From the NCBI GenBank assembly GCA_947460525.1, contig CANHIV010000045.1, positions 1 to 7,108 of the forward strand: DNA of 7,108 nt. Reading direction: 5' to 3'. Position numbers and translations under genes: made by a program. Origin of the DNA: Flavobacteriales bacterium (GTDB taxonomy: Bacteria; Bacteroidota; Bacteroidia; Flavobacteriales_D; Sanyastnellaceae). The notes beneath the pieces were generated by a model. That model saw only the letters and a list, made by a program, of their open reading frames with translations, did no database searches and had not been told where the DNA came from. Positions within the stretch are counted from its first letter, which is position 1. Every line of letters starts with the position of its first letter. Shown here piece after piece: positions 1 through 7,021 of the stretch.

Positions 1-1104
1 GAATTGATTGCAGCCATTCCGCACACCATTTCTCAAATGATGACAAGTACAATTCTACAAAGTGCACTATTGGTGGGACTTATCTCTTTGGTGATTGTAT
101 TTGTTTGGCCAATGATTAAACATCCATTACTGAAGAAGATTCCCATGCCACTGGTTGTATTGGTAGTATCCATCCCATTGGGAATGTTTTTGGGATTGAC
201 ACAAGAAAACAAACAATTGGTGAAAGTGGGAAGTTTCTTTTCAACTTTAGGTATTCACGTGAGTTGGGGTGGATTAAAGCAAATGGGCACTTTTCTTCAG
301 TACGTTGCGTTGTTTGCCATTATTGGAAGTTTAGAATCTCTTTTAACAGCTAAAGCTGTGGATATTCTGGATCCATTTAAACGAAAATCTAATTTTAATA
401 AGGACCTCATGTCCGTTGGATTGGGAAACACTTTGGCGGGGATTTTAGGAGGATTGCCGATGATTTCGGAAGTCGCCCGTTCATCCAACAATGTAGCCAA
501 TGGAGGTAGAACACGTTGGGCCAATTTCTTCCATGGTTTGATTTTATTCATCTTGGTAGCCTTTCTTTCAGGCATTATTGAAATGATTCCCAAAGCTGCA
601 TTGGCGGCATTGCTGATTGGCGTGGGATTTAAATTGGCGCATCCCAGAGAATTTAAACAGACCTTAAGAATTGGTAGAGAGCAATTGCTGGTATTTGTAT
701 CCACCATAGTTTTCACTTTGGCTGTGGATTTATTGGTTGGAATATTGGCAGGGATGCTCATGGAATTGATCATTCAGTGGTTGTTCAAAGTAGACGCCAA
801 AGAGATGTTCCGCTCAAAAGTAGAGGTGCACGATTTGGGCAATGATCGATTCCGATTGTTGATTACAACAGCGGCTGTTTTCACCAATTTTCTACACATC
901 AAAAAATACTTGGATGCTTTGCCTCAGCAAAAGCACATTGAGATTGATTTAAGTCAATGCAAGATGGTGGATCATACCGTGCTTGAGAATCTTCATTTTT
1001 TTGAAAACACGTACAGAAATCAAGGAGGTCATATTCATGTTGTTGGATTGGAGGAGCACATGACTTTATCCGGACATGACCTTGCTGTTCGTGTTAAAAG
1101 ATAA
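1..1104 (+). CDS. SulP-family anion (possibly bicarbonate) transporter with STAS domain, 5'-truncated
   Basis: This is the C-terminal part (367 codons plus stop) of an inner-membrane SulP/SLC26 transporter. The reading frame is open from base 1, so the true start and the first transmembrane helices lie upstream; the TTG at 4 is internal. Counting from that TTG, the visible part has several hydrophobic helices, the SulP signature SLESLLTAKAVD at about 109-120, and the conserved segment GNTLAGILGGLPMISEVARS at about 141-160, followed by an asparagine-, glycine- and arginine-rich stretch to about 171. A cytoplasmic STAS domain follows at about 272-366, with core IEIDLSQCKMVDHT. SulP proteins carry sulfate, bicarbonate, dicarboxylates or other anions, and sequence alone does not settle which. 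The dabA gene begins 11 bases after the stop, which makes bicarbonate an attractive inference. The STAS loop reads D-H-T rather than the frequent D-S. Family assignment is secure; substrate is not. Confidence 0.93.
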   Translation, partial: ELIAAIPHTISQMMTSTILQSALLVGLISLVIVFVWPMIKHPLLKKIPMPLVVLVVSIPLGMFLGLTQENKQLVKVGSFFSTLGIHVSWGGLKQMGTFLQYVALFAIIGSLESLLTAKAVDILDPFKRKSNFNKDLMSVGLGNTLAGILGGLPMISEVARSSNNVANGGRTRWANFFHGLILFILVAFLSGIIEMIPKAALAALLIGVGFKLAHPREFKQTLRIGREQLLVFVSTIVFTLAVDLLVGILAGMLMELIIQWLFKVDAKEMFRSKVEVHDLGNDRFRLLITTAAVFTNFLHIKKYLDALPQQKHIEIDLSQCKMVDHTVLENLHFFENTYRNQGGHIHVVGLEEHMTLSGHDLAVRVKR

Positions 1105-1115
1105 TTCTTGTTGAT

Positions 1116-3614
1116 ATGGAAACAGTGAAGAAGAACATACAGGATTGTCTGCATGAGTTGAAGCATTATTTGCCGGCCCAAGCTGTTTTGAAAGATTTTG
1201 TACACCACAATACGTTACATGCATTTCAAAACAGAAAATTCAACAATGCTTTATTAGAAGCATATGAAATTTTTGGATACAAAGGCAACTTGACATTGCG
1301 TGAGTATAGAGAATTGTACAAGAATGGAAAGATCGACGGTCGCATTTTGACAGAGAAAATTGCACATCAATTTCCAAATGCAAAATCTGAAGAGGTTTTG
1401 GATACCATGCTCAATGGAAAGTTCCCTACTAGTCATCATCCCAGAATTGGTATGTTGCGATCCAATTGGAAGCGTTCCTACAAGATTGATTTGGATTCTT
1501 TGGTGCATCCTTCATTGTTCCGAATATTGTCAGCCTACTTGGATCAGGGAATATCCATTTGGAAGTTCCCAGTTGTATCAACAAGTTTCATTGATTCATT
1601 AAGAGAAATGGAACGCAATTCTTATGTATCTCTTTTCAAAGGAGATCGGGCGCGCAAGTTGTTGCTCAATGAGAATTTGCAGTTGTTTGATTTGCTCAGA
1701 ATACTTGTAGGAGACGCCGATTGGTTTGAACAATATCTGTTTGATCAGCAATTTGCGCATCCAGGATGGTCAGGATTGGTATCCTCTATAGAGGATATGC
1801 CCGAGACCCTTTTGGATCGTCGAAACATTTCATTGCATGATTTGATTGTATTGGAATGCATCATGGAGATTGATCAGTTGGACCAAGCTTTCGGCACCAT
1901 TTGGTCACCCTTGTCTTTTCATCTCACTGAAGTTCCTCAGCCTTTATTTGATCCCGTTCACTTTACGGAAATCGCACGTATACTCTTGTCGTTTCATCAG
2001 GCTTATGAAGAAACGTACTATCAACAGGTGCTTCAAGGTATACTCGAAACAAGGAAATTTAGCCATGAGGATGATCAAGGAAAATCATTTCAGGCCTTGT
2101 TTTGCATTGATGATAGGGAGTGCTCATTCAGAAGGTACATTGAGAAGATTGACAAGCAGTCCTCAACATTTGGAACACCAGGATTCTTTGGCGTGGAATT
2201 TTACTACAAACCAGCCAATGAGAAGTACCTGACCAAGCTTTGCCCTGCTCCTGTGTTTCCTCAATTTTTAATTAAAGAAGAAGGGGAAATTGATTACAGA
2301 AAAACGGAAACGCATTACCAACCTGCCAGTTATGGATTGATCAAAGGAGCATTTTTATCGATGACCTATGGATTTTTGTCCGCCATTAAATTGGTTAAAA
2401 ATCTTTTTTACCCTGCTGCCTCTCCTGCCAGTTCATTGTCATTTGAGCACATGGATAAAAATTCGAAATTGACCATTGAGAATAAAAATGGAGAAAGAGA
2501 AAATGATCTGCAAGTAGGGTACACCGTGGTTGAAATGAGGGACCGTGTCGAGCGTGTTTTAAAGTCGATTGGTTTGGTACGCGATTTTGCGCCACTCATT
2601 TATATTGTAGGACATGGCGCAAGTTCTACCAATAATCCACATTACGCAGCCTATGATTGTGGCGCTTGTTCTGGAAGGGCGGGTTCTGTTAATGCTCGTG
2701 TTTTTGCATTCATGGCCAATCACCCAGAAGTAAGATCATTATTAAAAACCAAGGGGATAGAAATACCTGATGCTACGATTTTTGTGGGTGCCTTGCATGA
2801 TACTACCCGGGATGAAATAGACTTTTATTTGGATCGATTAAATGCAGTTCAATTGGAACTTCATCAGATCAATGTAAAGGTTTTTGATCAAGCTTTGGAT
2901 TTGAATGCTTTTGAACGCGCTCGTCGTTTTGCATCTATTCAAGACAAATCCAATCTTGAAAGGGTACATGAGAAAATTCGAAATCGTTCAGTTAGCCTTT
3001 TTGAACCTCGACCAGAGTTGAATCACGCCACCAATGCACTTTGCATTGTTGGGAGAAGGGGATTGACATCACAAGTTTTTTTAGATAGAAGATCATTCCT
3101 GAACTCTTATGATTTTTCATTGGATGCAGAGGGGGACTATTTGTACGGCATTTTAAAGGCCGCTGCACCCGTTTGCGGGGGAATAAACCTCGAGTATTAC
3201 TTCTCTCGTGTGGACAATCAAAAACTAGGTGCGGGCAGCAAATTGCCTCACAATGTTATGGGACTAATTGGTGTAGCCAACGGAACGGATGGTGATTTGC
3301 GTTCGGGACTTCCCAGTCAAATGATAGAAGTTCATGATCCATTGCGATTGCTGATGGTCGTTGAGCATTATCCAGAGGTTGTTTTGAATGTCATCCTAAG
3401 AGATGAGCATACTTATGAATGGTTTAAAAATGAATGGATTCATTTGGTGGTTATTCATCCAGAAAAAAACGAGATCTATCGCTTTGTATCAGGTCAATTT
3501 TCTCGGATGGACATTCAATCCTTTGATTTACCCAATGATCAAGCTTTAAATCAATGGTTGGCCAATGAAATGAACAATTTACCTGTCACTAAATTATCTG
3601 GATATGGAAAATAA
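1116..3614 (+). CDS. dabA: DabA, DUF2309 zinc subunit of the DAB inorganic-carbon pump
   Basis: This is a complete 832-residue protein, close to the size of characterised DabA (about 800-830 residues). DabA (MpsB in staphylococci) is a cytoplasmic, membrane-associated protein related to beta-carbonic anhydrases. With DabB it is thought to hydrate CO2 to bicarbonate in one direction, using the membrane cation gradient. The four putative zinc and active-site residues are all present: C330 and D332 in CIDDRE, H500 in VGHGASS, and C515 in YDCGAC. Their spacing (C-x-D, then H plus 15 to C) equals that of C351, D353, H524 and C539 in Halothiobacillus DabA. Other family blocks are LKDFVHHNTLHAF near 25-37 and GAGSKLPHNVMG with GLPSQ near the C-terminus. 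The ATG at 1116 is chosen because it is the first in frame after the SulP stop and gives a normal N-terminus. It has no Shine-Dalgarno sequence, as is usual in Bacteroidota. The 3' end overlaps dabB by 11 bases. No frameshift or missing key residue is seen. Confidence 0.95.
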   Translation: METVKKNIQDCLHELKHYLPAQAVLKDFVHHNTLHAFQNRKFNNALLEAYEIFGYKGNLTLREYRELYKNGKIDGRILTEKIAHQFPNAKSEEVLDTMLNGKFPTSHHPRIGMLRSNWKRSYKIDLDSLVHPSLFRILSAYLDQGISIWKFPVVSTSFIDSLREMERNSYVSLFKGDRARKLLLNENLQLFDLLRILVGDADWFEQYLFDQQFAHPGWSGLVSSIEDMPETLLDRRNISLHDLIVLECIMEIDQLDQAFGTIWSPLSFHLTEVPQPLFDPVHFTEIARILLSFHQAYEETYYQQVLQGILETRKFSHEDDQGKSFQALFCIDDRECSFRRYIEKIDKQSSTFGTPGFFGVEFYYKPANEKYLTKLCPAPVFPQFLIKEEGEIDYRKTETHYQPASYGLIKGAFLSMTYGFLSAIKLVKNLFYPAASPASSLSFEHMDKNSKLTIENKNGERENDLQVGYTVVEMRDRVERVLKSIGLVRDFAPLIYIVGHGASSTNNPHYAAYDCGACSGRAGSVNARVFAFMANHPEVRSLLKTKGIEIPDATIFVGALHDTTRDEIDFYLDRLNAVQLELHQINVKVFDQALDLNAFERARRFASIQDKSNLERVHEKIRNRSVSLFEPRPELNHATNALCIVGRRGLTSQVFLDRRSFLNSYDFSLDAEGDYLYGILKAAAPVCGGINLEYYFSRVDNQKLGAGSKLPHNVMGLIGVANGTDGDLRSGLPSQMIEVHDPLRLLMVVEHYPEVVLNVILRDEHTYEWFKNEWIHLVVIHPEKNEIYRFVSGQFSRMDIQSFDLPNDQALNQWLANEMNNLPVTKLSGYGK

Positions 3615-5469
3615 CATTCACGGATTGATCTTTTTGCCCATGCTCGGATTTGTTCTTCTTTCCTTGCAATCCAGAAAGAACGAAAAGGCCATTTCTAATA
3701 TTGCCGTTGGTACGTTACTCGCACAATTGTTGTTCTTTTTCGTCATGATTTCCGCATGGATTTTTGGAGGTACACCCGTTTGGGAACATTCAGATTTTAC
3801 ACTTTATGCGCATCAAGATTACCTTTTTCAAGTAGATTTCTTATGGGACAAGGTTTCCTGTATTTATTCCGGAGTCGGCGCATTTTTGGTATTCTTGGTT
3901 TCCTACTACAGCAAAACGTACATGCACAGAGAGGAAGGATACAAAAGGTTCTTTATGAATTTGATGTTCTTCTTCATCGGCTACAATATCGTGGTATTGG
4001 CGGGCAACTTTGAAACACTTTTTATCGGTTGGGAAATATTGGGCGTATCCTCATTCTTGCTCATTGCGTTTTATCGCAACCGCTATTTGCCTGTTAAAAA
4101 TGCAGTAAAGGTGTTTTCTATTTATCGATTGGGTGATTTAGGCATTTTATTGGCCATGTGGCTTTCGCATCATTTTTGGCATGAGAACATCACATTCAAT
4201 CAACTCAATCACCAAGATTTGGTGCTGGAGCATTGGACGCATCAATCTTCTGTAGGCATAGCCATTTCTTTGTTGATTTTGTTAACCGCTATGGCCAAAT
4301 CTGCGCAGCTCCCATTTTCTTCTTGGTTGCCCAGAGCCATGGAAGGCCCAACTCCGTCAAGCGCTATTTTTTATGGATCGCTGGCTGTTCACGTAGGTGT
4401 ATTTTTGCTGCTTCGCACAGCTCATTTTTGGGAAGCTCAGGGATTGGTAAAATGGACCATTGGCACAATAGGCGTGCTTACGGCAGTTGTGGCATCCGGA
4501 ATTTCAAGAGTACAAGGTTCAATCAAAAGTCAAATTGCTTATTCGTCCATCGCCCAAATAGGATTAATGTTTGTGGAGATGGCTTTGGGTTGGTATGACT
4601 TGGTTTTGATTCACTTTGCGGGAAATGCATTTCTAAGAACCTATCAATTGTTGGTTTCTCCTTCGGTGGTAACTTATTTGATCAAAGAACAGTTTTATCA
4701 TTTTACCCAAAAAGAAAAAACAGTAGAAGACACTTTGCCTAAGCGAATCGAGTACTCCCTCTATTTGTTGAGTTTAAAGGAATTCAATTTGGATTCATTT
4801 ATGTACCGCTACTTGTGGAATCCTGCAAAACGGTGGGGGGCCATGTTATCCTTTATTAGAAATGGTTGGCTTTGGTTAATGGCCTTGATTATTTTGATTG
4901 GCGCATATGTATTGTTGCAAGCTGGGGGACAATGGCCATCCTATCGACATTATTACCCATATGTATTTGCCATCATCGCTATATTATTGGTGCTAAAAGC
5001 GTTTACAGAAAGGCGATTGGTCTTTTGGAGTTGGGGGATGATCATCATGAATCACTTCATGGTAACTGTAGCCATCATGTTCAATGAGAAATTTACATGG
5101 GATCATGTGGCATTGTACATGGGCGGAATATTGATTGCAGGGGCATTGGGCTTTTTTATATTGTTCAAGTTGAAACGGGCAGGGCATGCCATCAATTTGG
5201 ACCAATTTCATGGTCTTTCTAGAGCACATAGAAGAACAGCATTTGTCTTTCTTCTGGCTTGTTTGGGACTAACAGGATTTCCCATCACCACTACCTTTTT
5301 AGGTGAGGATTTGATATTTTCTCATATTCATCAAGATCAATGGCTGCTGGCTTTGCTAACCGGCGCTTCTTTTATTCTTGATGGATTAGCTGTGATACGT
5401 GTTTATGCGCGTGTCTTTTTAGGGCCACACGCGGAATCCATTTTTGAAATGGGTTACCGCTCTTCATAA
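3604..5469 (+). CDS. dabB: DabB-like proton-conducting membrane subunit (NuoL/Mrp antiporter family), long variant
   Basis: This is a complete 621-residue polytopic inner-membrane protein of the ND5/NuoL/MrpA family. Its place directly after dabA marks it as the cation-conducting partner (MpsA in staphylococci) rather than a respiratory complex I subunit; no other nuo genes are visible. Conserved features are E144 in FIGWEILGVSSF (NuoL TM5 glutamate), K232 in TAMAKSAQLPFSSWLP (NuoL TM7 lysine), the EGPTPSSA motif, and K308 in SIKSQIAYSSIAQIG (NuoL TM8-region lysine). Several other family positions differ: Y257 where NuoL has a histidine (SALIH), N341 and R345 where NuoL has H-A-F-F-K, and E568 in FLGEDLIF where NuoL has the TM12 lysine (FSKDE). 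Between about residues 360 and 530 there is extra sequence: a hydrophilic stretch (365-415) and about four hydrophobic helices, which explains the length. The start ATG lies inside the last codons of dabA, suggesting translational coupling. DabB identity rests on family plus neighbour. The residue alignments were made by eye. Confidence 0.9.
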   Translation: MENNIHGLIFLPMLGFVLLSLQSRKNEKAISNIAVGTLLAQLLFFFVMISAWIFGGTPVWEHSDFTLYAHQDYLFQVDFLWDKVSCIYSGVGAFLVFLVSYYSKTYMHREEGYKRFFMNLMFFFIGYNIVVLAGNFETLFIGWEILGVSSFLLIAFYRNRYLPVKNAVKVFSIYRLGDLGILLAMWLSHHFWHENITFNQLNHQDLVLEHWTHQSSVGIAISLLILLTAMAKSAQLPFSSWLPRAMEGPTPSSAIFYGSLAVHVGVFLLLRTAHFWEAQGLVKWTIGTIGVLTAVVASGISRVQGSIKSQIAYSSIAQIGLMFVEMALGWYDLVLIHFAGNAFLRTYQLLVSPSVVTYLIKEQFYHFTQKEKTVEDTLPKRIEYSLYLLSLKEFNLDSFMYRYLWNPAKRWGAMLSFIRNGWLWLMALIILIGAYVLLQAGGQWPSYRHYYPYVFAIIAILLVLKAFTERRLVFWSWGMIIMNHFMVTVAIMFNEKFTWDHVALYMGGILIAGALGFFILFKLKRAGHAINLDQFHGLSRAHRRTAFVFLLACLGLTGFPITTTFLGEDLIFSHIHQDQWLLALLTGASFILDGLAVIRVYARVFLGPHAESIFEMGYRSS

Positions 5470-5491
5470 AGTGGTATAGGGTGTAAGGTGG

Positions 5492-5511
5492 CCCCTTGTG
5501 AAAACAACGGG
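5492..5511 (+). other. Alternative hairpin with GAAA loop, sharing its left arm with the terminator stem
   Basis: CCCCTTGT (5492-5499), a GAAA tetraloop (5500-5503) and ACAACGGG (5504-5511) can fold into a compact hairpin with seven pairs and one C-C mismatch. It uses the same left arm as the larger stem (5492-5498 with 5518-5524), so the two folds exclude each other. The stable GNRA-type loop makes this a plausible local structure. Whether it has a regulatory role is unknown. Confidence 0.35.
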
Positions 5512-5524
5512 AAGTAGCAAGGGG
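5492..5524 (+). terminator. Stem-loop after dabB, probable terminator of the SulP-dabA-dabB operon
   Basis: The inverted repeat CCCCTTG (5492-5498) and CAAGGGG (5518-5524) forms a perfect 7-bp stem that could extend outward by a G-U and a G-C pair, enclosing a 19-base loop. It begins 22 bases after the dabB stop. The downstream bases TCTTTACC are only weakly T-rich, so it is not a textbook intrinsic terminator. Its place between a stop codon and a new promoter favours a terminator or an mRNA 3'-end stabiliser. Confidence 0.5.
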
Positions 5525-5534
5525 TCTTTACCAT

Positions 5535-5542
5535 TATATTTG
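5535..5542 (+). promoter_or_regulatory. Bacteroidota-type -7 promoter element TATATTTG upstream of the adenylation gene
   Basis: TATATTTG matches the Bacteroidota primary-sigma -7 consensus TAnnTTTG at every fixed position. It lies in the only intergenic gap, 9 bases before the ATG at 5552. No TTG (-33 element) is found at the expected distance; the nearest upstream TTG (5496-5498) is too far and lies in the hairpin. A transcription start a few bases downstream would leave almost no 5' leader and no Shine-Dalgarno sequence. The assignment is a motif match, strengthened by its position. Confidence 0.62.
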
Positions 5543-5551
5543 CTTGGTTAG

Positions 5552-7021
5552 ATGAGCAACACATTACAACATATCCTTCAGTGTGCAATTGCACATCCCG
5601 ATGCAACGGCCATTACCATAGGAAAAGAAAAACTGACCTATTCAGAACTTGTAAGCAAGGCGTTTTCATTGGCCCAAAGCATTGAAGTTAGGAAGCAGAA
5701 CATTGGGATTTACACGGATAACAACGTAGACATGTATGTGGGTGTTTTGGCCATTTGGCTTTCTGGAAATGCCTATGTTCCCATTAATCACAAATTCCCA
5801 ATAGATCGTCTTAAGAAAATTATTGCAGAAAGTGATATCACATGGGTGTTGGCCAGTCCACAAGGTCAAGCATTTTTAAGCGAGATATCTGCAGTGGAGT
5901 GGCTAAACTATTCCCATGATGAAATATTGGCTGGGTCTAGCGTTATCAATGAGAATTTTTGGGCTTATACCTTATTTACTTCGGGGAGCACCGGCCAACC
6001 CAAGGGCATACCGATCAGCCACGACAATGTGGACGCATTGATGCTAGACATGTGGACCAGGTATCCTTTAACTTCTGACAATAAGGTGTTACAAGCATTT
6101 GAATTGAGTTTTGATGTAAGTATTGCCTGCATATTATTGGCCTGGTCACAAGGAGCCCATTTGGTTGTGGCCGATTTGAATGGAATTACAGCCATTCAAG
6201 CATTTAAAGCCATCTATGACCATCAAGTTGATTTTGTTGTTCTTCCACCTTCAGCATTATTTTATATCAAGAAACTGAAATTGCTGGCAATGGAAATGAC
6301 TTGGGTTAAGCAAACGCTTTTCACAGGAGAGGCTTTGCCTTGGAATGTCGTTCAAGATTGGAAGACATCTGCGACACTTTCAAAAATAGACAATGCCTAT
6401 GGCCCAACAGAAGGTACCGTATGGTCATTGATTGATTCTTTGGATGAGCATATTGAGGCGCAATTGGTGAATGGCCTTTGTCCCATTGGACAAAACCTAG
6501 CAACCATTCAATGTCGAATTGTGAACGAGCAGAGGGAGGAGGTGAGTCAAGGAGAGCGAGGTGAATTGCTCATAGGTGGACCTCAGATTTTTCAAGGATA
6601 TGTGAATTTGCAGGAAAAGACCAACGAAGTATTGTTTGAGGAAAATGGAATTCGTTGGTACAGAACGGGGGATATTGTTTTTCTGAATGACCATGGCAAA
6701 ATCATGTACGTCAATAGAAAGGACAATCAAGTTCAGATCAATGGCTACCGAGTAGAATTGGGAGAAGTGGAGCATCACTTAAGAAAAAACATTGGTCACG
6801 ATGCTGCGGTTGTGCTTGCCCATTCGCATGAAGGAGTTACCGAATTGTATGGTTTTGTTGAAATGACAACATCAAGTGAGGAATTCATCCTGGAAGCAAT
6901 GCGCAAAAATTTACCAGGCTATATGGTTCCAAGAAGCGTTTTCATATTACCTTCATTGCCGGTCAATTCAAGCGGCAAAATTGACAAATCCAATTTAAGA
7001 AAAACACATTTAGATACATGA
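5552..7021 (+). CDS. Stand-alone amino-acid adenylation enzyme (DltA-like AMP-binding ligase)
   Basis: This is a complete 489-residue cytoplasmic member of the ANL superfamily, the same size as D-alanine--carrier-protein ligase DltA. Core motifs are all present: A3 FTSGSTGQPKG (142-152), A5 NAYGPTE (281-287), A7 YRTGD (370-374), A8 around QINGYRVELGEVE (394-406), and A10 PVNSSGKIDK with the catalytic lysine K476. FDVS (187-190) places D188 at the position of GrsA Asp235, which binds the substrate alpha-amino group. An amino acid is therefore more likely than a fatty or aryl acid. By-eye pocket residues are D188, V189, A192, V230, F257, G259, A282, V290, W291 and K476; I do not recognise this code. 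There is no condensation or carrier domain in the chain. The stop overlaps the next ATG (ATGA), so the acyl carrier gene downstream is the likely acceptor. It should form an aminoacyl-AMP and then the thioester on that carrier. Calling it dltA would overreach, since Gram-negative bacteria lack teichoic acid. Confidence 0.93.
   Translation: MSNTLQHILQCAIAHPDATAITIGKEKLTYSELVSKAFSLAQSIEVRKQNIGIYTDNNVDMYVGVLAIWLSGNAYVPINHKFPIDRLKKIIAESDITWVLASPQGQAFLSEISAVEWLNYSHDEILAGSSVINENFWAYTLFTSGSTGQPKGIPISHDNVDALMLDMWTRYPLTSDNKVLQAFELSFDVSIACILLAWSQGAHLVVADLNGITAIQAFKAIYDHQVDFVVLPPSALFYIKKLKLLAMEMTWVKQTLFTGEALPWNVVQDWKTSATLSKIDNAYGPTEGTVWSLIDSLDEHIEAQLVNGLCPIGQNLATIQCRIVNEQREEVSQGERGELLIGGPQIFQGYVNLQEKTNEVLFEENGIRWYRTGDIVFLNDHGKIMYVNRKDNQVQINGYRVELGEVEHHLRKNIGHDAAVVLAHSHEGVTELYGFVEMTTSSEEFILEAMRKNLPGYMVPRSVFILPSLPVNSSGKIDKSNLRKTHLDT

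Noticed and set aside
4..6. TTG as the start codon of the SulP gene
   Set aside because: The frame is open to base 1 and the protein lacks the N-terminal helices of the family, so the gene continues upstream of the window.
297..773. 158-codon open frame on the minus strand
   Set aside because: It lies entirely inside the SulP membrane region, shows no recognisable family pattern and has no promoter. It is a shadow of the coding strand.
1846..2232. 128-codon + strand frame inside dabA
   Set aside because: It is a different frame of an intact dabA gene containing the C330/D332 region, and it resembles no protein family.
4233..4598. 121-codon + strand frame inside dabB
   Set aside because: It overlaps the conserved AKSAQLPFSSWLP and EGPTPSSA region of dabB in another frame. 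No independent evidence.
3604..5469. Respiratory complex I subunit NuoL
   Set aside because: No other nuo genes are nearby, the gene overlaps dabA, and the TM10 and TM12 key residues differ from NuoL. DabB fits better.
5496..5498. TTG as the -33 element of the 5535 promoter
   Set aside because: It is about 36 bases upstream of the -7 element, beyond the usual spacing of about 17-23, and it lies in the hairpin stem.
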